NCBI GenBank assembly: GCA_003522945.1
Contig: DPHR01000146.1
Span: 8,604 to 15,998, forward strand
DNA: 7,395 nt
Direction: 5' to 3'
From: Clostridiales bacterium
Lineage (GTDB): Bacteria; Bacillota; Clostridia; Oscillospirales; Oscillospiraceae
Part shown: positions 1 to 5,780 of the stretch, in pieces
Layout: each line of letters begins with the position of its first letter
How positions within the stretch are numbered: the first letter of the stretch is position 1
Made by a program: the position numbers and the translations under genes
The notes under the pieces: model-generated
Database searches by the model: none
Seen by the model: only the letters and a program-made list of their open reading frames with translations
What the model was told of the DNA's origin: nothing

Positions 1-21
1 TCTGCGAGGCTTTTTCGACAG
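1..21 (+). repeat. Possible end of a dispersed intergenic repeat
   Basis: These bases match the reverse complement of 1749-1769 at 18 of 21 positions, and all three differences are C/T transitions. Both copies share the core GAGGCTTTTT and both are followed within a few bases by a strong terminator hairpin (25-57 here, 1711-1748 there). I infer that the window opens at the tail of a second copy of the hairpin-rich element described at 1749-1932. The match is short, so chance similarity is possible. Confidence 0.3.
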
Positions 22-24
22 TCT

Positions 25-60
25 AAGACGCCGAAGGAAATCATCCTTCGGCGTCTTTTA
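25..60. terminator. Rho-independent terminator, 14-bp perfect stem
   Basis: AAGACGCCGAAGGA (25-38) pairs perfectly with TCCTTCGGCGTCTT (44-57) around the 5-base loop AATCA. On the plus strand the stem runs into a short T-rich tail (56-60), so it best terminates a plus-strand gene lying upstream of the window. It also lies just past the stop codon of the minus-strand membrane protein gene and may stop that transcript too, although the minus-strand side has a poorer U tract. Confidence 0.8.
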
Positions 61-64
61 TGGT

Positions 65-712
65 TTAGGAGACTTTTTCGTATAGCTTTCCGGTGGGCGC
101 GGAGAAAAGTTTTACAATGCGTCCTGTGACGAGCATGGACAAAACGGTCCCGATCCCGATATTGGATATCCGACCGGCAAAAATGAGCGTGATCGCAATG
201 GAGAGCGCCACGCAGCCGAGATCCAGCACGTTCTTTCCGTAACCGAAGTCCTTTTTCAGCGCTATGCCGATCGCTCCGGCGGCGCCCTCGCCGGGGTTCG
301 GGATGAGCTTCATCCCGGCAGTCAGCGAGATCCCGACGGCGGTCAGCACGATGGCCAGAACGAGCACAAGATACTGGCTGACCGGCTTGGTCAGAAGCGG
401 GATGTGGTCATCAAAGAACTGGATCAGGATGCTGCATACAAAGCTCGTGGCGAGCTGGAAGCACTGCACCGGATGGAAATCCTTGCGGAGCAGCAGCCGC
501 TGCATCAGAACGAACAGGAGATAAAGCGTGTAAACGCATATCCAGAGCGGGATACCGGCCAGCTGATGAACGTTGAACGGAACGGAATTGATCGGTGAAA
601 TGCCGAGCTGCGTTTTGGTGTTCAGGTCAATGCCGAGCGAGAGAAAGACCAGTCCCACGCAGAAGATCAAAAGACGGAGAATAAATCGTTTTATTTTTTC
701 GCGCCGTTCCAT
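65..712 (-). CDS. YczE/YitT-like integral membrane protein (DUF6198-type)
   Basis: This 215-residue protein is predicted to sit in the cytoplasmic membrane with about six helices, roughly residues 10-28, 53-75, 86-104, 112-133, 163-180 and 183-202. A basic N-terminus (MERREKIKRF) precedes the first helix. Features typical of the YczE/YitT-like group are LGISPINSVPF (36-46) after helix 1, the NPGEGAAGAIGIALKK segment (139-154), and the glycine-rich GIGTVLSMLVTGRIV near the C-terminus (186-200). The molecular function of this group is not established; transport has been suggested but not shown. The ATG at 712 is preceded by AAGGGG at a 6-base spacing. The gene stands alone, diverging from the Cys-rich/ThyX-like operon. 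Family assignment is by motif recall and is fairly secure; any substrate would be a guess. Confidence 0.85.
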   Translation of the reverse strand: MERREKIKRFILRLLIFCVGLVFLSLGIDLNTKTQLGISPINSVPFNVHQLAGIPLWICVYTLYLLFVLMQRLLLRKDFHPVQCFQLATSFVCSILIQFFDDHIPLLTKPVSQYLVLVLAIVLTAVGISLTAGMKLIPNPGEGAAGAIGIALKKDFGYGKNVLDLGCVALSIAITLIFAGRISNIGIGTVLSMLVTGRIVKLFSAPTGKLYEKVS

Positions 713-741
713 AACAAGCCCCTTCAGACAAAATCCTTTTT

Positions 742-770
742 ATTCTACCACAAGGAGAGTGTAATGGGAA
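742..770 (-). promoter_or_regulatory. Candidate sigma-A promoter of the membrane protein gene
   Basis: Read on the minus strand, TTCCCA (770-765, 4/6 to TTGACA) is followed after 17 bases by TAGAAT (747-742, 5/6 to TATAAT). Transcription would start near 735, giving a leader of about 22 bases before the ATG at 712. Confidence 0.5.
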
Positions 771-772
771 GG

Positions 773-793
773 ACCGGAGAAAAATTCTCTGGT
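773..793. promoter_or_regulatory. Dyad between divergent promoters, possible operator
   Basis: ACCGGAGAA (773-781) and TTCTCTGGT (785-793) form a nine-base inverted repeat with one mismatch around AAA. It lies between the -35 elements of the two divergent candidate promoters and touches the plus-strand one at 793. That position suits a repressor or activator site shared by both genes. No regulator gene is visible in the window, so the role is inferred. Confidence 0.3.
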
Positions 794-821
794 AGACGGG
801 CCGCGGTTTTTGTGCTATCCT
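793..821 (+). promoter_or_regulatory. Candidate extended -10 promoter of the Cys-rich/ThyX-like operon
   Basis: TAGACG (793-798, 4/6 to TTGACA), a 17-base spacer, then TATCCT (816-821) with TG one base upstream of the -10 (an extended -10). The start point would be near 828, leaving a short leader that contains only the ribosome binding site. Confidence 0.5.
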
Positions 822-841
822 GTCGGAAGAGGTGATGCGAT

Positions 842-1144
842 ATGGCGATCAAGCCGGAATGGGAAGGGAAAGGGTATTCGTTCTTCCAGAATACGAACTG
901 CGAGTATTTCCCCTGCCATCAAACGAATAAAACGGAAGATTTCAACTGTCTTTTCTGCTACTGCCCGCTCTACGCCCTCGGCGACAAGTGCGGCGGCAAC
1001 TTTCAGTATCTGGCATCCGGTTATAAGGACTGCAGCGGCTGCCTGATCCCGCACCGGCGCGAAAATTACGGGCGTATTCTGGAAAAATACCCGCAGATCG
1101 CGGATCTGGCGAAACAGAACCGGACGAAAGACGAGGAGAAGTGA
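842..1144 (+). CDS. Cysteine-rich small domain protein (PF04071-like)
   Basis: This 100-residue soluble protein carries eight cysteines in its first 70 residues: C20, C25, C36, C39, C41, C50, C64 and C67, plus H26 and H71. The arrangement NTNCEYFPCH, FNCLFCYCPLYALGDKCGGNF and KDCSGC is what I recall of the cysteine-rich small domain, a presumed metal- or iron-sulfur-binding module of unknown function, found alone or near cofactor and nucleotide genes in Clostridia. After residue 75 the chain is a plain charged helix ending in KDEEK. The ATG follows GGAAGAGGTGA at good spacing. Its TGA stop (1142-1144) lies two bases before the ATG of the next gene and overlaps an in-frame GTG there, so the two are translationally coupled. 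Metal binding is inferred from the cysteine pattern; no enzyme activity can be assigned. Confidence 0.88.
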   Translation: MAIKPEWEGKGYSFFQNTNCEYFPCHQTNKTEDFNCLFCYCPLYALGDKCGGNFQYLASGYKDCSGCLIPHRRENYGRILEKYPQIADLAKQNRTKDEEK

Positions 1145-1146
1145 AT

Positions 1147-1710
1147 ATGCAGATCGCATGGTTACGGCACGAGGACAACTGGCAGGACGTGAAAAACGCC
1201 GCCATGAATACCGTCGGCAAGGATAAGGGCGTGTATCCCACCGCCGCATGGAAAAAGAAAATTCTGCTCGCCGAGCATTCGCCGATCCGGCTGATGCAGT
1301 TTGCGTGGAAGTGGAGCGACCTTCCGTACTGGGTCAGCGTCCACATCGTTCGCCACAAAATCGGCATTGAGCATTTCGTCAGCACGCAGCGCACCGACCG
1401 CACCGGCGTAGACCGCACGGAGCGGCCGCAGAACGCCCCGGTGCTCCACCAGTGCCAGGCGAACGCGCAGGCGCTCATCACGATCAGCCGCAAGCGCCTC
1501 TGCTCCGGCGCAAGCGCTGAAACGCGGCAGGCGTGGCAGCTTCTCAAGGACGAGATCGCAAAGGTCGAGCCGGAGCTTGCCTCCTGCATGGTGCGCGAGT
1601 GTGTTTACCGCGGCTTCTGCCCGGAAATGTACGGCTGCGGCTTTGACAAGACCGAGGAGTACAAAAAAGAGCTCGAGCGCTACCACGCCATTCCCGAAGT
1701 GCAGAAATAA
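1147..1710 (+). CDS. ThyX-like (FAD-dependent thymidylate synthase fold) protein
   Basis: This 187-residue protein resembles ThyX, which uses FAD and methylenetetrahydrofolate to methylate dUMP. The central segment HIVRHKIGIEHFVSTQR (66-82) lines up with the ThyX signature RHR..S.NE.S.RY: R69 and H70 match, the third position is Lys instead of Arg, S79 falls on the signature serine ten residues after the first Arg, and R82 is one residue out of register. The segment 113-132 (ISRKRLC then ETRQAW) resembles the later ThyX substrate-binding region around LR...AQ.EIR. The C-terminus adds C147, C152, C158 and C164 (in CMVRECVYRGFCPE and YGCG), which is not part of the classic enzyme. I chose ATG 1147 because GAGGAG (1133-1138) is 8 bases away; the in-frame GTG at 1141 is only 2 bases from it. 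It is coupled to the Cys-rich gene. True thymidylate synthase activity is uncertain given the altered signature. Confidence 0.68.
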   Translation: MQIAWLRHEDNWQDVKNAAMNTVGKDKGVYPTAAWKKKILLAEHSPIRLMQFAWKWSDLPYWVSVHIVRHKIGIEHFVSTQRTDRTGVDRTERPQNAPVLHQCQANAQALITISRKRLCSGASAETRQAWQLLKDEIAKVEPELASCMVRECVYRGFCPEMYGCGFDKTEEYKKELERYHAIPEVQK

Positions 1711-1749
1711 CGAAAAACGCCTTCTCCGGTCGGAGAAGGCGTTTTTCGC
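1711..1749. terminator. Strong bidirectional-looking terminator
   Basis: CGAAAAACGCCTTCTCCG (1711-1728) is perfectly complementary to CGGAGAAGGCGTTTTTCG (1731-1748), with an effective 4-base loop. It begins directly after the TAA of the ThyX-like gene. The A5/T5 runs near the stem ends supply a U tract in either direction, so it can end the plus-strand operon and any read-through from the convergent acetyltransferase operon. Confidence 0.9.
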
Positions 1750-1932
1750 TATCAAAAAAGCCTCACAGAGTTTGCGCCCGCAGGCGCAAATAGAGTTCAA
1801 AACATTTTTTGCCGGCGGCGTGTTCGTCGGCAAAAATACTTTTCGGCTCGCAAACGTGCGCTCAAAGAGCGTGCGCTGCGGCGAGCCGCAGCCCCTTCAA
1901 ACGAGAGCGTAAGCGAAGCGGGTCTCGTTTGA
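1749..1932. repeat. Hairpin-rich convergent intergenic element, possible dispersed repeat
   Basis: This gene-free stretch between two convergent operons holds a run of inverted repeats. TTTGCGCC/GGCGCAAA (1771-1778/1783-1790) is perfect. TTTTTGCCGGCG/CGTCGGCAAAAA (1806-1817/1825-1836) has one G-T pair. CGGCTCGC/GCGAGCCG (1844-1851/1881-1888) encloses CGTGCGCTC/GAGCGTGCG (1855-1863/1867-1875) and competes with GCTGCGG/CCGCAGC (1875-1881/1886-1892). TCAAACGAGA/TCTCGTTTGA (1897-1906/1923-1932) is perfect. One end resembles bases 1-21 of the window. No credible reading frame is present. I read it as a REP/MITE-like structured repeat; a non-coding RNA or 3' UTR structure is possible. Confidence 0.45.
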
Positions 1933-1941
1933 GGACGCGAG

Positions 1942-2814
1942 TCAGATGATCTTCGTCCCGCGCTCTTCCGCGGCGAGGACGGTCCGCCCGGCCTCGATGG
2001 AGTGCGTGAGCCACACGTTGCCGCCGATCACGCAGTTGTCGCCGATGTGCGTCATGCCGCCGAGGATCGTCGCTCCGGCGTAGACGACGACGTGGTTGCC
2101 GATGTCCGGATGGCGCTTGATTCCCTTGACGGGGTTGCCGTGTTCGTCCAGCTCAAAGCTCTTCGCGCCGAGCGTGACGCCCTGATAGAGCTTCACATGC
2201 TCGCCGATGGTCGTCGTCTCGCCGATGACGACGCCGGTGCCGTGGTCGATAAAGAAGTAGTTGCCGATCGTTGCGCCCGGGTGGATGTCGATGCCGGTGA
2301 GCTGGTGGGCGTATTCGGTCATCATGCGCGGCAGCATGGGGATGCCCATTTTGTACAGCCGGTGCGCCATGCGGTAAATGCTGATAGCTTCAAACGCAGG
2401 GTAGGCGAGCATGATCTCGTCGCAGCTCATCGCGGCGGGGTCGCCGTCGTAAGCGGCCTGAATGTCGGTTTCGAGGCACGCTTTGATCTCCGGGATCTGC
2501 TCAAGAAAGCGGAGAATGAGCGTGTCGGTTTCTTCCACGGTCCGCTCCGGCTGGAGCGTCGTTAGGATCTGCTCGAGAAGCTCCGCGGCGCTCTGCAGGT
2601 TATAGCTCACCGCGATGGCGGAGGCGGCGCTGCCCCGCCGGGAGGATGTGCCGAAAATATGCGGGTACATGGCGCTGCGCAGCAGCGCGATCAGGCGCGC
2701 AACGCGCTCCTTCATGCCGGGGCAGTTTTCCAGCGTCCCGTCCATGTTTCCAGTGGAAATGAGGCGCTCCGTGATCTCCCGGATCGCCTGCTGATGCAAT
2801 GAATCGTGCTTCAA
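1942..2814 (-). CDS. epsC: Serine O-acetyltransferase (EpsC/CysE type)
   Basis: This cytosolic enzyme transfers acetyl from acetyl-CoA to L-serine, giving O-acetylserine for cysteine synthesis. It has 290 residues from the chosen start, close to family length. An N-terminal helical domain (about 1-165) contains DIQAAYDGDPAA (117-128) and YPAFEAISIYRMAHRLY (138-154). A left-handed beta-helix follows from TGIDIHPGATIG (173-184). Family catalytic and substrate-binding residues are present: D190 and H191 in DHGTG, the GET loop (198-200), QGVTLG (211-216) and H235 in KRHPDIG. The C-terminus ends in GTKII soon after the helix. The frame stays open upstream into the transporter gene, but the ATG at 2934 would overlap that gene by about 100 bases and add 40 residues unlike the family. 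The TTG at 2814 fits better: it lies 19 bases after the transporter stop with AGAAGGG upstream. It is co-transcribed with that transporter. Function is secure; the start is less so. Confidence 0.93.
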   Translation of the reverse strand: MKHDSLHQQAIREITERLISTGNMDGTLENCPGMKERVARLIALLRSAMYPHIFGTSSRRGSAASAIAVSYNLQSAAELLEQILTTLQPERTVEETDTLILRFLEQIPEIKACLETDIQAAYDGDPAAMSCDEIMLAYPAFEAISIYRMAHRLYKMGIPMLPRMMTEYAHQLTGIDIHPGATIGNYFFIDHGTGVVIGETTTIGEHVKLYQGVTLGAKSFELDEHGNPVKGIKRHPDIGNHVVVYAGATILGGMTHIGDNCVIGGNVWLTHSIEAGRTVLAAEERGTKII

Positions 2815-2833
2815 AGGTAATTCCAGCCCTTCT

Positions 2834-4117
2834 TTATGGTTTCGATGAGACTCCGGCGTTCCCGCCGGTCTTGTATTCCGCAGCGATCTTCCGGCCGCGG
2901 CGGACGGATACGATGAACAGCGCGCCCATGGCAAGCGTCAGCACAAGGCCGTACCAGAAGCTGATGATGTAGCCGCGCTGCCGGCCGAAGCCATCCACCA
3001 TATAGCCTATGATGACGGCGTTTACCGAGGTTCCGAGCGCAGACACCATGGAGCTGTAGGAGAGAAGCTCGCCGCAGTCCCGGCTGCCGTATATATCGCG
3101 GATGGCAATGGCGATCATAACGGTGCTCGTCGCCATGGAGAAGCCGTAGAGCGCTGCACCGGCGATGCGAGCCGTAAGCGAATTTATGAGCAGCAGGAGA
3201 TAGCCCGCCGCTGTGACCGCCGTGCCGGCGGCGAGCGAGACGCGAAGTCCGAACCGGTCGTAGAGATGGCCGAGCAGGAGCTTTCCCACAACGTTTCCCG
3301 CCATGGAGCAGGAGACCATCAGCGCGCCGACGGCCGAACCATAGCCGAAGTATATACCGATCGGACTGAGATGCGAGCAGTACGAACAGGTAAACGACGC
3401 AAGAAGTCCCGCGAGGATCAAAAGCCAGAAAGCGCTCTCCCGCCTGGCGCGGGAGGCCGGAACGCCGTCGAGCGGACAGCTCTCTCCGGTGAGCGCTTCA
3501 TCGTCCTCGGCGCCGTAGGGCCGGCAGCCGACGTCCTCCGGCGAGCACCGCAGCAGAAAGACCGAGACAGGGAGCATCATCAAAAGAGAAATAGCGCCGA
3601 ACGAGAAAAAGCCGACGCGCCAGCCGAAGGTGCGGATGATGGCATTGCCGAGCGGATTGCCGAGCCCCCCGACGATCCCCGAGAACGCCGCCGCAAGGCC
3701 GACGGCAAGGCCGCGTTTTTTATGGAACCAGTTGCCGAGAATGTACGGCGCGGGGTAAAACATGAGAAACGCGCCGGCAAAGCCCTGAAGGGCTCCGGCA
3801 ATGTAAAAGGCGGGAAGCGTCCGGAAAAAGCCCATGGCGAACACCGTGCCGGAAAATACGAGCGACGCGCCGCCGAGCAGAATGCGCGAATCGATGCGGC
3901 GGAAGAGCGTTCCGACAAACGGCAGAACAATACACGAACAGACGCCGAAAAAGAGCACATAAAAAGTGAAAGCGCCCATACCGAAGCCGAGATCTTCGAT
4001 CACGGGGGCATAGAAAATACCGCGGCAGTTGTGAACGATGCCGAGCGATCCGCCCTGCAGCAGACAACAGCCGATCAGCATCCACCACGCGCGGTGGATG
4101 CGGCCGGGGTTGTTCAT
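2834..4117 (-). CDS. Major facilitator transporter, OFA/MCT (monocarboxylate)-like
   Basis: A 427-residue, 12-helix membrane protein of the major facilitator superfamily. The N-half has WWMLIGCCLLQGGSLGI as helix 1, the loop FVGTLFRRIDSR (67-78) in motif-A position, and NWFHKKRGLAVGLA (129-142) then FGWR (164-167), all typical of the oxalate/formate antiporter and monocarboxylate porter group. A charged cytoplasmic loop (about 192-228) separates the halves. The second half repeats motif A as GHLYDRFG (283-290) and ends with a basic tail. The substrate cannot be read from sequence; a small organic anion is the family expectation. The ATG at 4117 is preceded by GAGGG at a 7-base spacing, and a near-consensus promoter lies about 70 bases upstream. 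It is the first gene of an operon with serine acetyltransferase, which might hint at a sulfur or serine/acetate-related solute, but that is only inference. Confidence 0.9.
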   Translation of the reverse strand: MNNPGRIHRAWWMLIGCCLLQGGSLGIVHNCRGIFYAPVIEDLGFGMGAFTFYVLFFGVCSCIVLPFVGTLFRRIDSRILLGGASLVFSGTVFAMGFFRTLPAFYIAGALQGFAGAFLMFYPAPYILGNWFHKKRGLAVGLAAAFSGIVGGLGNPLGNAIIRTFGWRVGFFSFGAISLLMMLPVSVFLLRCSPEDVGCRPYGAEDDEALTGESCPLDGVPASRARRESAFWLLILAGLLASFTCSYCSHLSPIGIYFGYGSAVGALMVSCSMAGNVVGKLLLGHLYDRFGLRVSLAAGTAVTAAGYLLLLINSLTARIAGAALYGFSMATSTVMIAIAIRDIYGSRDCGELLSYSSMVSALGTSVNAVIIGYMVDGFGRQRGYIISFWYGLVLTLAMGALFIVSVRRGRKIAAEYKTGGNAGVSSKP

Positions 4118-4187
4118 ATCATTTCCCTCTTATATCCTGTGATTGCATTTAAAAAATATATAGCAAAACAAAAGCTTATTCAAACAA

Positions 4188-4216
4188 ACTATATCATCTT
4201 ATAAAGGGAGTGTCAA
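4188..4216 (-). promoter_or_regulatory. Near-consensus sigma-A promoter of the transporter-epsC operon
   Basis: On the minus strand, a perfect TTGACA (4216-4211) is followed after exactly 17 bases by TATAGT (4193-4188, 5/6). Transcription would start near 4181, giving an AT-rich leader of about 64 bases in which I see no stable hairpin, T-box or other recognisable riboswitch. This is the strongest promoter in the window. Confidence 0.85.
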
Positions 4217-4287
4217 TAAAAGCTTGTTAATTTAATAATAATATATGGATAATATGACGATTTATGGTCTTTGACAGCGAATAGGGG

Positions 4288-4315
4288 TTGTATTTGGTAT
4301 GGAAAGTGCTATAAT
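4288..4315 (+). promoter_or_regulatory. Candidate promoter of the NCS1 transporter gene
   Basis: A perfect -10 TATAAT (4310-4315) has a weak -35 TTGTAT (4288-4293) at 16 bases. A perfect TTGACA lies further up (4271-4276), 33 bases from this -10, too far to be its partner; it could pair with the poor TGGTAT at 4295-4300. A further weak pair, TTGTTA (4224-4229) and GATAAT (4248-4253), is 18 bases apart. The start from TATAAT would be near 4322, just before the leader hairpin. Confidence 0.55.
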
Positions 4316-4327
4316 CCGAAAATGTGA

Positions 4328-4377
4328 ACGAAATGTGTCTTTCGGAGGCGCACATTTCGTAAAAAGATCGAGAGGAG
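4328..4377 (+). promoter_or_regulatory. Structured leader: hairpin with possible pseudoknot over the ribosome binding site
   Basis: ACGAAATGTG (4328-4337) pairs perfectly with CACATTTCGT (4351-4360) around a 13-base loop. Within the loop CTTTCG (4339-4344) can pair with CGAGAG (4369-4374), with one G-U pair and further G-U pairs at both ends. The second strand overlaps the Shine-Dalgarno AGAGGAG (4371-4377), and an A-rich linker (4361-4365) joins hairpin and site. This is the H-type pseudoknot layout used by several small translational riboswitches, but the sequence matches no class I know. It could instead be a DNA operator just downstream of the promoter. Confidence 0.4.
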
Positions 4378-4385
4378 TTTTTTTC

Positions 4386-5696
4386 ATGTCCAAAGAGCCC
4401 GAAAAGAAAGCTGCGGAACAGGGCGGTTCTGAGATCGAATATGCGTTCGGTCGCGTTCCTGCGGACAAACGCAAGACCTTCAGCACCATTCTGGTCATTC
4501 TTGTCGGCTACTGCATTTCTCTTTCCAACTTCGTCACCGGCGCTACGGTCGGCTCCAAGATGAGCTTCAGCGGCACGGTGTGGTCGATCGTCGTCGGCAA
4601 CGCGATCCTTGCGTTTGTCGCCGTCATGGTCGGCATCATCGGCGCGAAGAGCGGCAAGACCACGCTGGTTCTCGCCCGCAACTTCCTCGGCAAGCGCAGC
4701 TCGGCCATCATGTCCGTGCTGATCGCTCTGTCTGCCGTCAACTGGATTGCCGTGAACGCGGACACCTTTGCGAATATGATCCTTACCAACTTCAAGTGGT
4801 GGCCCCTGCCCGTGTGGCTGACCGGCATCATTGTTGTTGCCATCTGGGCCCAGTCCGCCATCCGCGGCGTGAAGGGTCTGGAGGTCGTCAGCTGGCTCGG
4901 CGCTCCCGCCGCCGTCATTCTGGCCATCGCGTCCTTCATTGCCATCGGCACGAAGACCGGCTTCGGCGCGGTTGTCCACTATGTCCCCAGTGAGGGCCAG
5001 CTGACCTTCGCCGCCGGCTCCACGTCCATCGTCGGCGCGTGGATCTTCGGCTGCATCGTCACGCCGGACGTCACCCGCTATGCGAAGAACGGCAAGCACG
5101 TTTCTCTTGCTGCGCCCATCGCCGTGTACGTCGGCCTCGCCATGATCGAGCTCGTCGGCGCCATGACCGCGCAGGCCACCGGCAACTCCAGCTTCGTCGC
5201 CGCTACCGCGGCTCTCGGCCTCGGCATCCTGGTGTTCGTCTGCGCCATCTTCTGCGTCTGGACGACGCAGGACAACAACATCTATTCCGCGTCCCTCTCC
5301 CTGCAGAACATCTTCGTTGACACGAAGCTCGAAGGTAAGGTCAAGCACGCCTGGCTTGCCATCATCGTGGCCGCCCTCGCCGCCATCTTCGCGGCTGTCG
5401 GCGCGGTGAAGTACCTTCTGCCCGTCGTCAAGGCTCTGTCGGTCCTCCTGCCGCCCATCCCGGCCATGATGATCGCGGAGCAGTGGTGCGTGAAAAACTC
5501 CAAGGAGAACCAGAACATCAACTGGGTCGGTATCGTCTCCTGGATCATCGCCACCGTCATCGGCCAGATCTGCGTCAACCGCAACTTCCTCATCCCCGCG
5601 GTCGTCAGCATGGTCGTGGCTTTCTTCCTGTACTGGGGTCTCAGCAAGGCTCTTGACAAGTCCTGGAACAAAGAAGCCACCGGCAAGGCCGAATAA
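4386..5696 (+). CDS. codB: NCS1-family cytosine permease-like transporter (CodB-like)
   Basis: A 436-residue, about 12-helix membrane protein of the nucleobase:cation symporter-1 family, which imports nucleobases and related ring compounds with sodium or protons. Family hallmarks are the N-terminal FGRVPADKRKTFS (21-33) leading into helix 1, TPDVTRYAK (226-234), WTTQDNNIYSAS (292-303) resembling the CodB substrate and helix-8 region, and PPIPAMMIAE (356-365). E. coli CodB is 419 residues, so the length fits. I chose ATG 4386 because AGAGGAG (4371-4377) is 8 bases away; the in-frame ATG at 4299 lies before the -10 and has no binding site. Codons strongly favour C in third position (runs of GTC, ATC, GGC, TTC) compared with the flanking genes, which suggests high expression. 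No cytosine deaminase is next door, so hydantoin, allantoin or another pyrimidine-like substrate is possible. It is monocistronic by the terminator at 5742. Confidence 0.9.
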   Translation: MSKEPEKKAAEQGGSEIEYAFGRVPADKRKTFSTILVILVGYCISLSNFVTGATVGSKMSFSGTVWSIVVGNAILAFVAVMVGIIGAKSGKTTLVLARNFLGKRSSAIMSVLIALSAVNWIAVNADTFANMILTNFKWWPLPVWLTGIIVVAIWAQSAIRGVKGLEVVSWLGAPAAVILAIASFIAIGTKTGFGAVVHYVPSEGQLTFAAGSTSIVGAWIFGCIVTPDVTRYAKNGKHVSLAAPIAVYVGLAMIELVGAMTAQATGNSSFVAATAALGLGILVFVCAIFCVWTTQDNNIYSASLSLQNIFVDTKLEGKVKHAWLAIIVAALAAIFAAVGAVKYLLPVVKALSVLLPPIPAMMIAEQWCVKNSKENQNINWVGIVSWIIATVIGQICVNRNFLIPAVVSMVVAFFLYWGLSKALDKSWNKEATGKAE

Positions 5697-5741
5697 TTTC
5701 TTTCATCAGAAAACATTTTGTCATCATCAGCCCCCGAAAAG

Positions 5742-5780
5742 CAAACCCCATACCGCAAGGTATGGGGTTTGTCTTTTTCT
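5742..5780 (+). terminator. Rho-independent terminator of the NCS1 transporter gene
   Basis: CAAACCCCATACC (5742-5754) pairs perfectly with GGTATGGGGTTTG (5759-5771) around a GCAA (GNRA) tetraloop, followed by the T-rich TCTTTTTCT. The A-rich left flank also gives U residues on the minus strand. Confidence 0.92.

Noticed and set aside
942..1833. Open frames of over 200 residues on the minus strand opposite the Cys-rich/ThyX-like operon
   Set aside because: They lie antisense to two recognisable proteins, cross the strong terminator or other gene boundaries, and show no family resemblance.
1806..1836. The TTTTTGCCGGCG hairpin as a terminator
   Set aside because: Its T run is on the 5' arm and its A run on the 3' arm, the reverse of a terminator on either strand, so no U tract follows the stem.
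2815..2934. Longer N-terminus for serine acetyltransferase from the ATG at 2934
   Set aside because: It would overlap the transporter gene by about 100 bases, and the added 40 residues do not resemble the family; they are an out-of-frame reading of the transporter's end.
3266..4204. 312-residue open frame on the plus strand opposite the transporter
   Set aside because: Highly charged Arg/Ala/Glu composition without a domain, antisense to a clear major facilitator gene, and it reads through that gene's promoter region.
4271..4315. TTGACA (4271) and TATAAT (4310) as one perfect promoter
   Set aside because: The spacer is 33 bases, about twice what sigma-A promoters use.
4299..4385. Longer N-terminus for the NCS1 transporter from the ATG at 4299
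   Set aside because: This ATG lies upstream of the perfect -10 TATAAT and has no ribosome binding site, whereas ATG 4386 has AGAGGAG 8 bases upstream and gives the family-typical N-terminus.
4227..5348. 373-residue open frame on the minus strand opposite the NCS1 transporter
   Set aside because: It is an Asp/Gly/Arg/His-rich low-complexity shadow of the C-ending codons of the sense gene, with no motif. It also covers the divergent promoter region.
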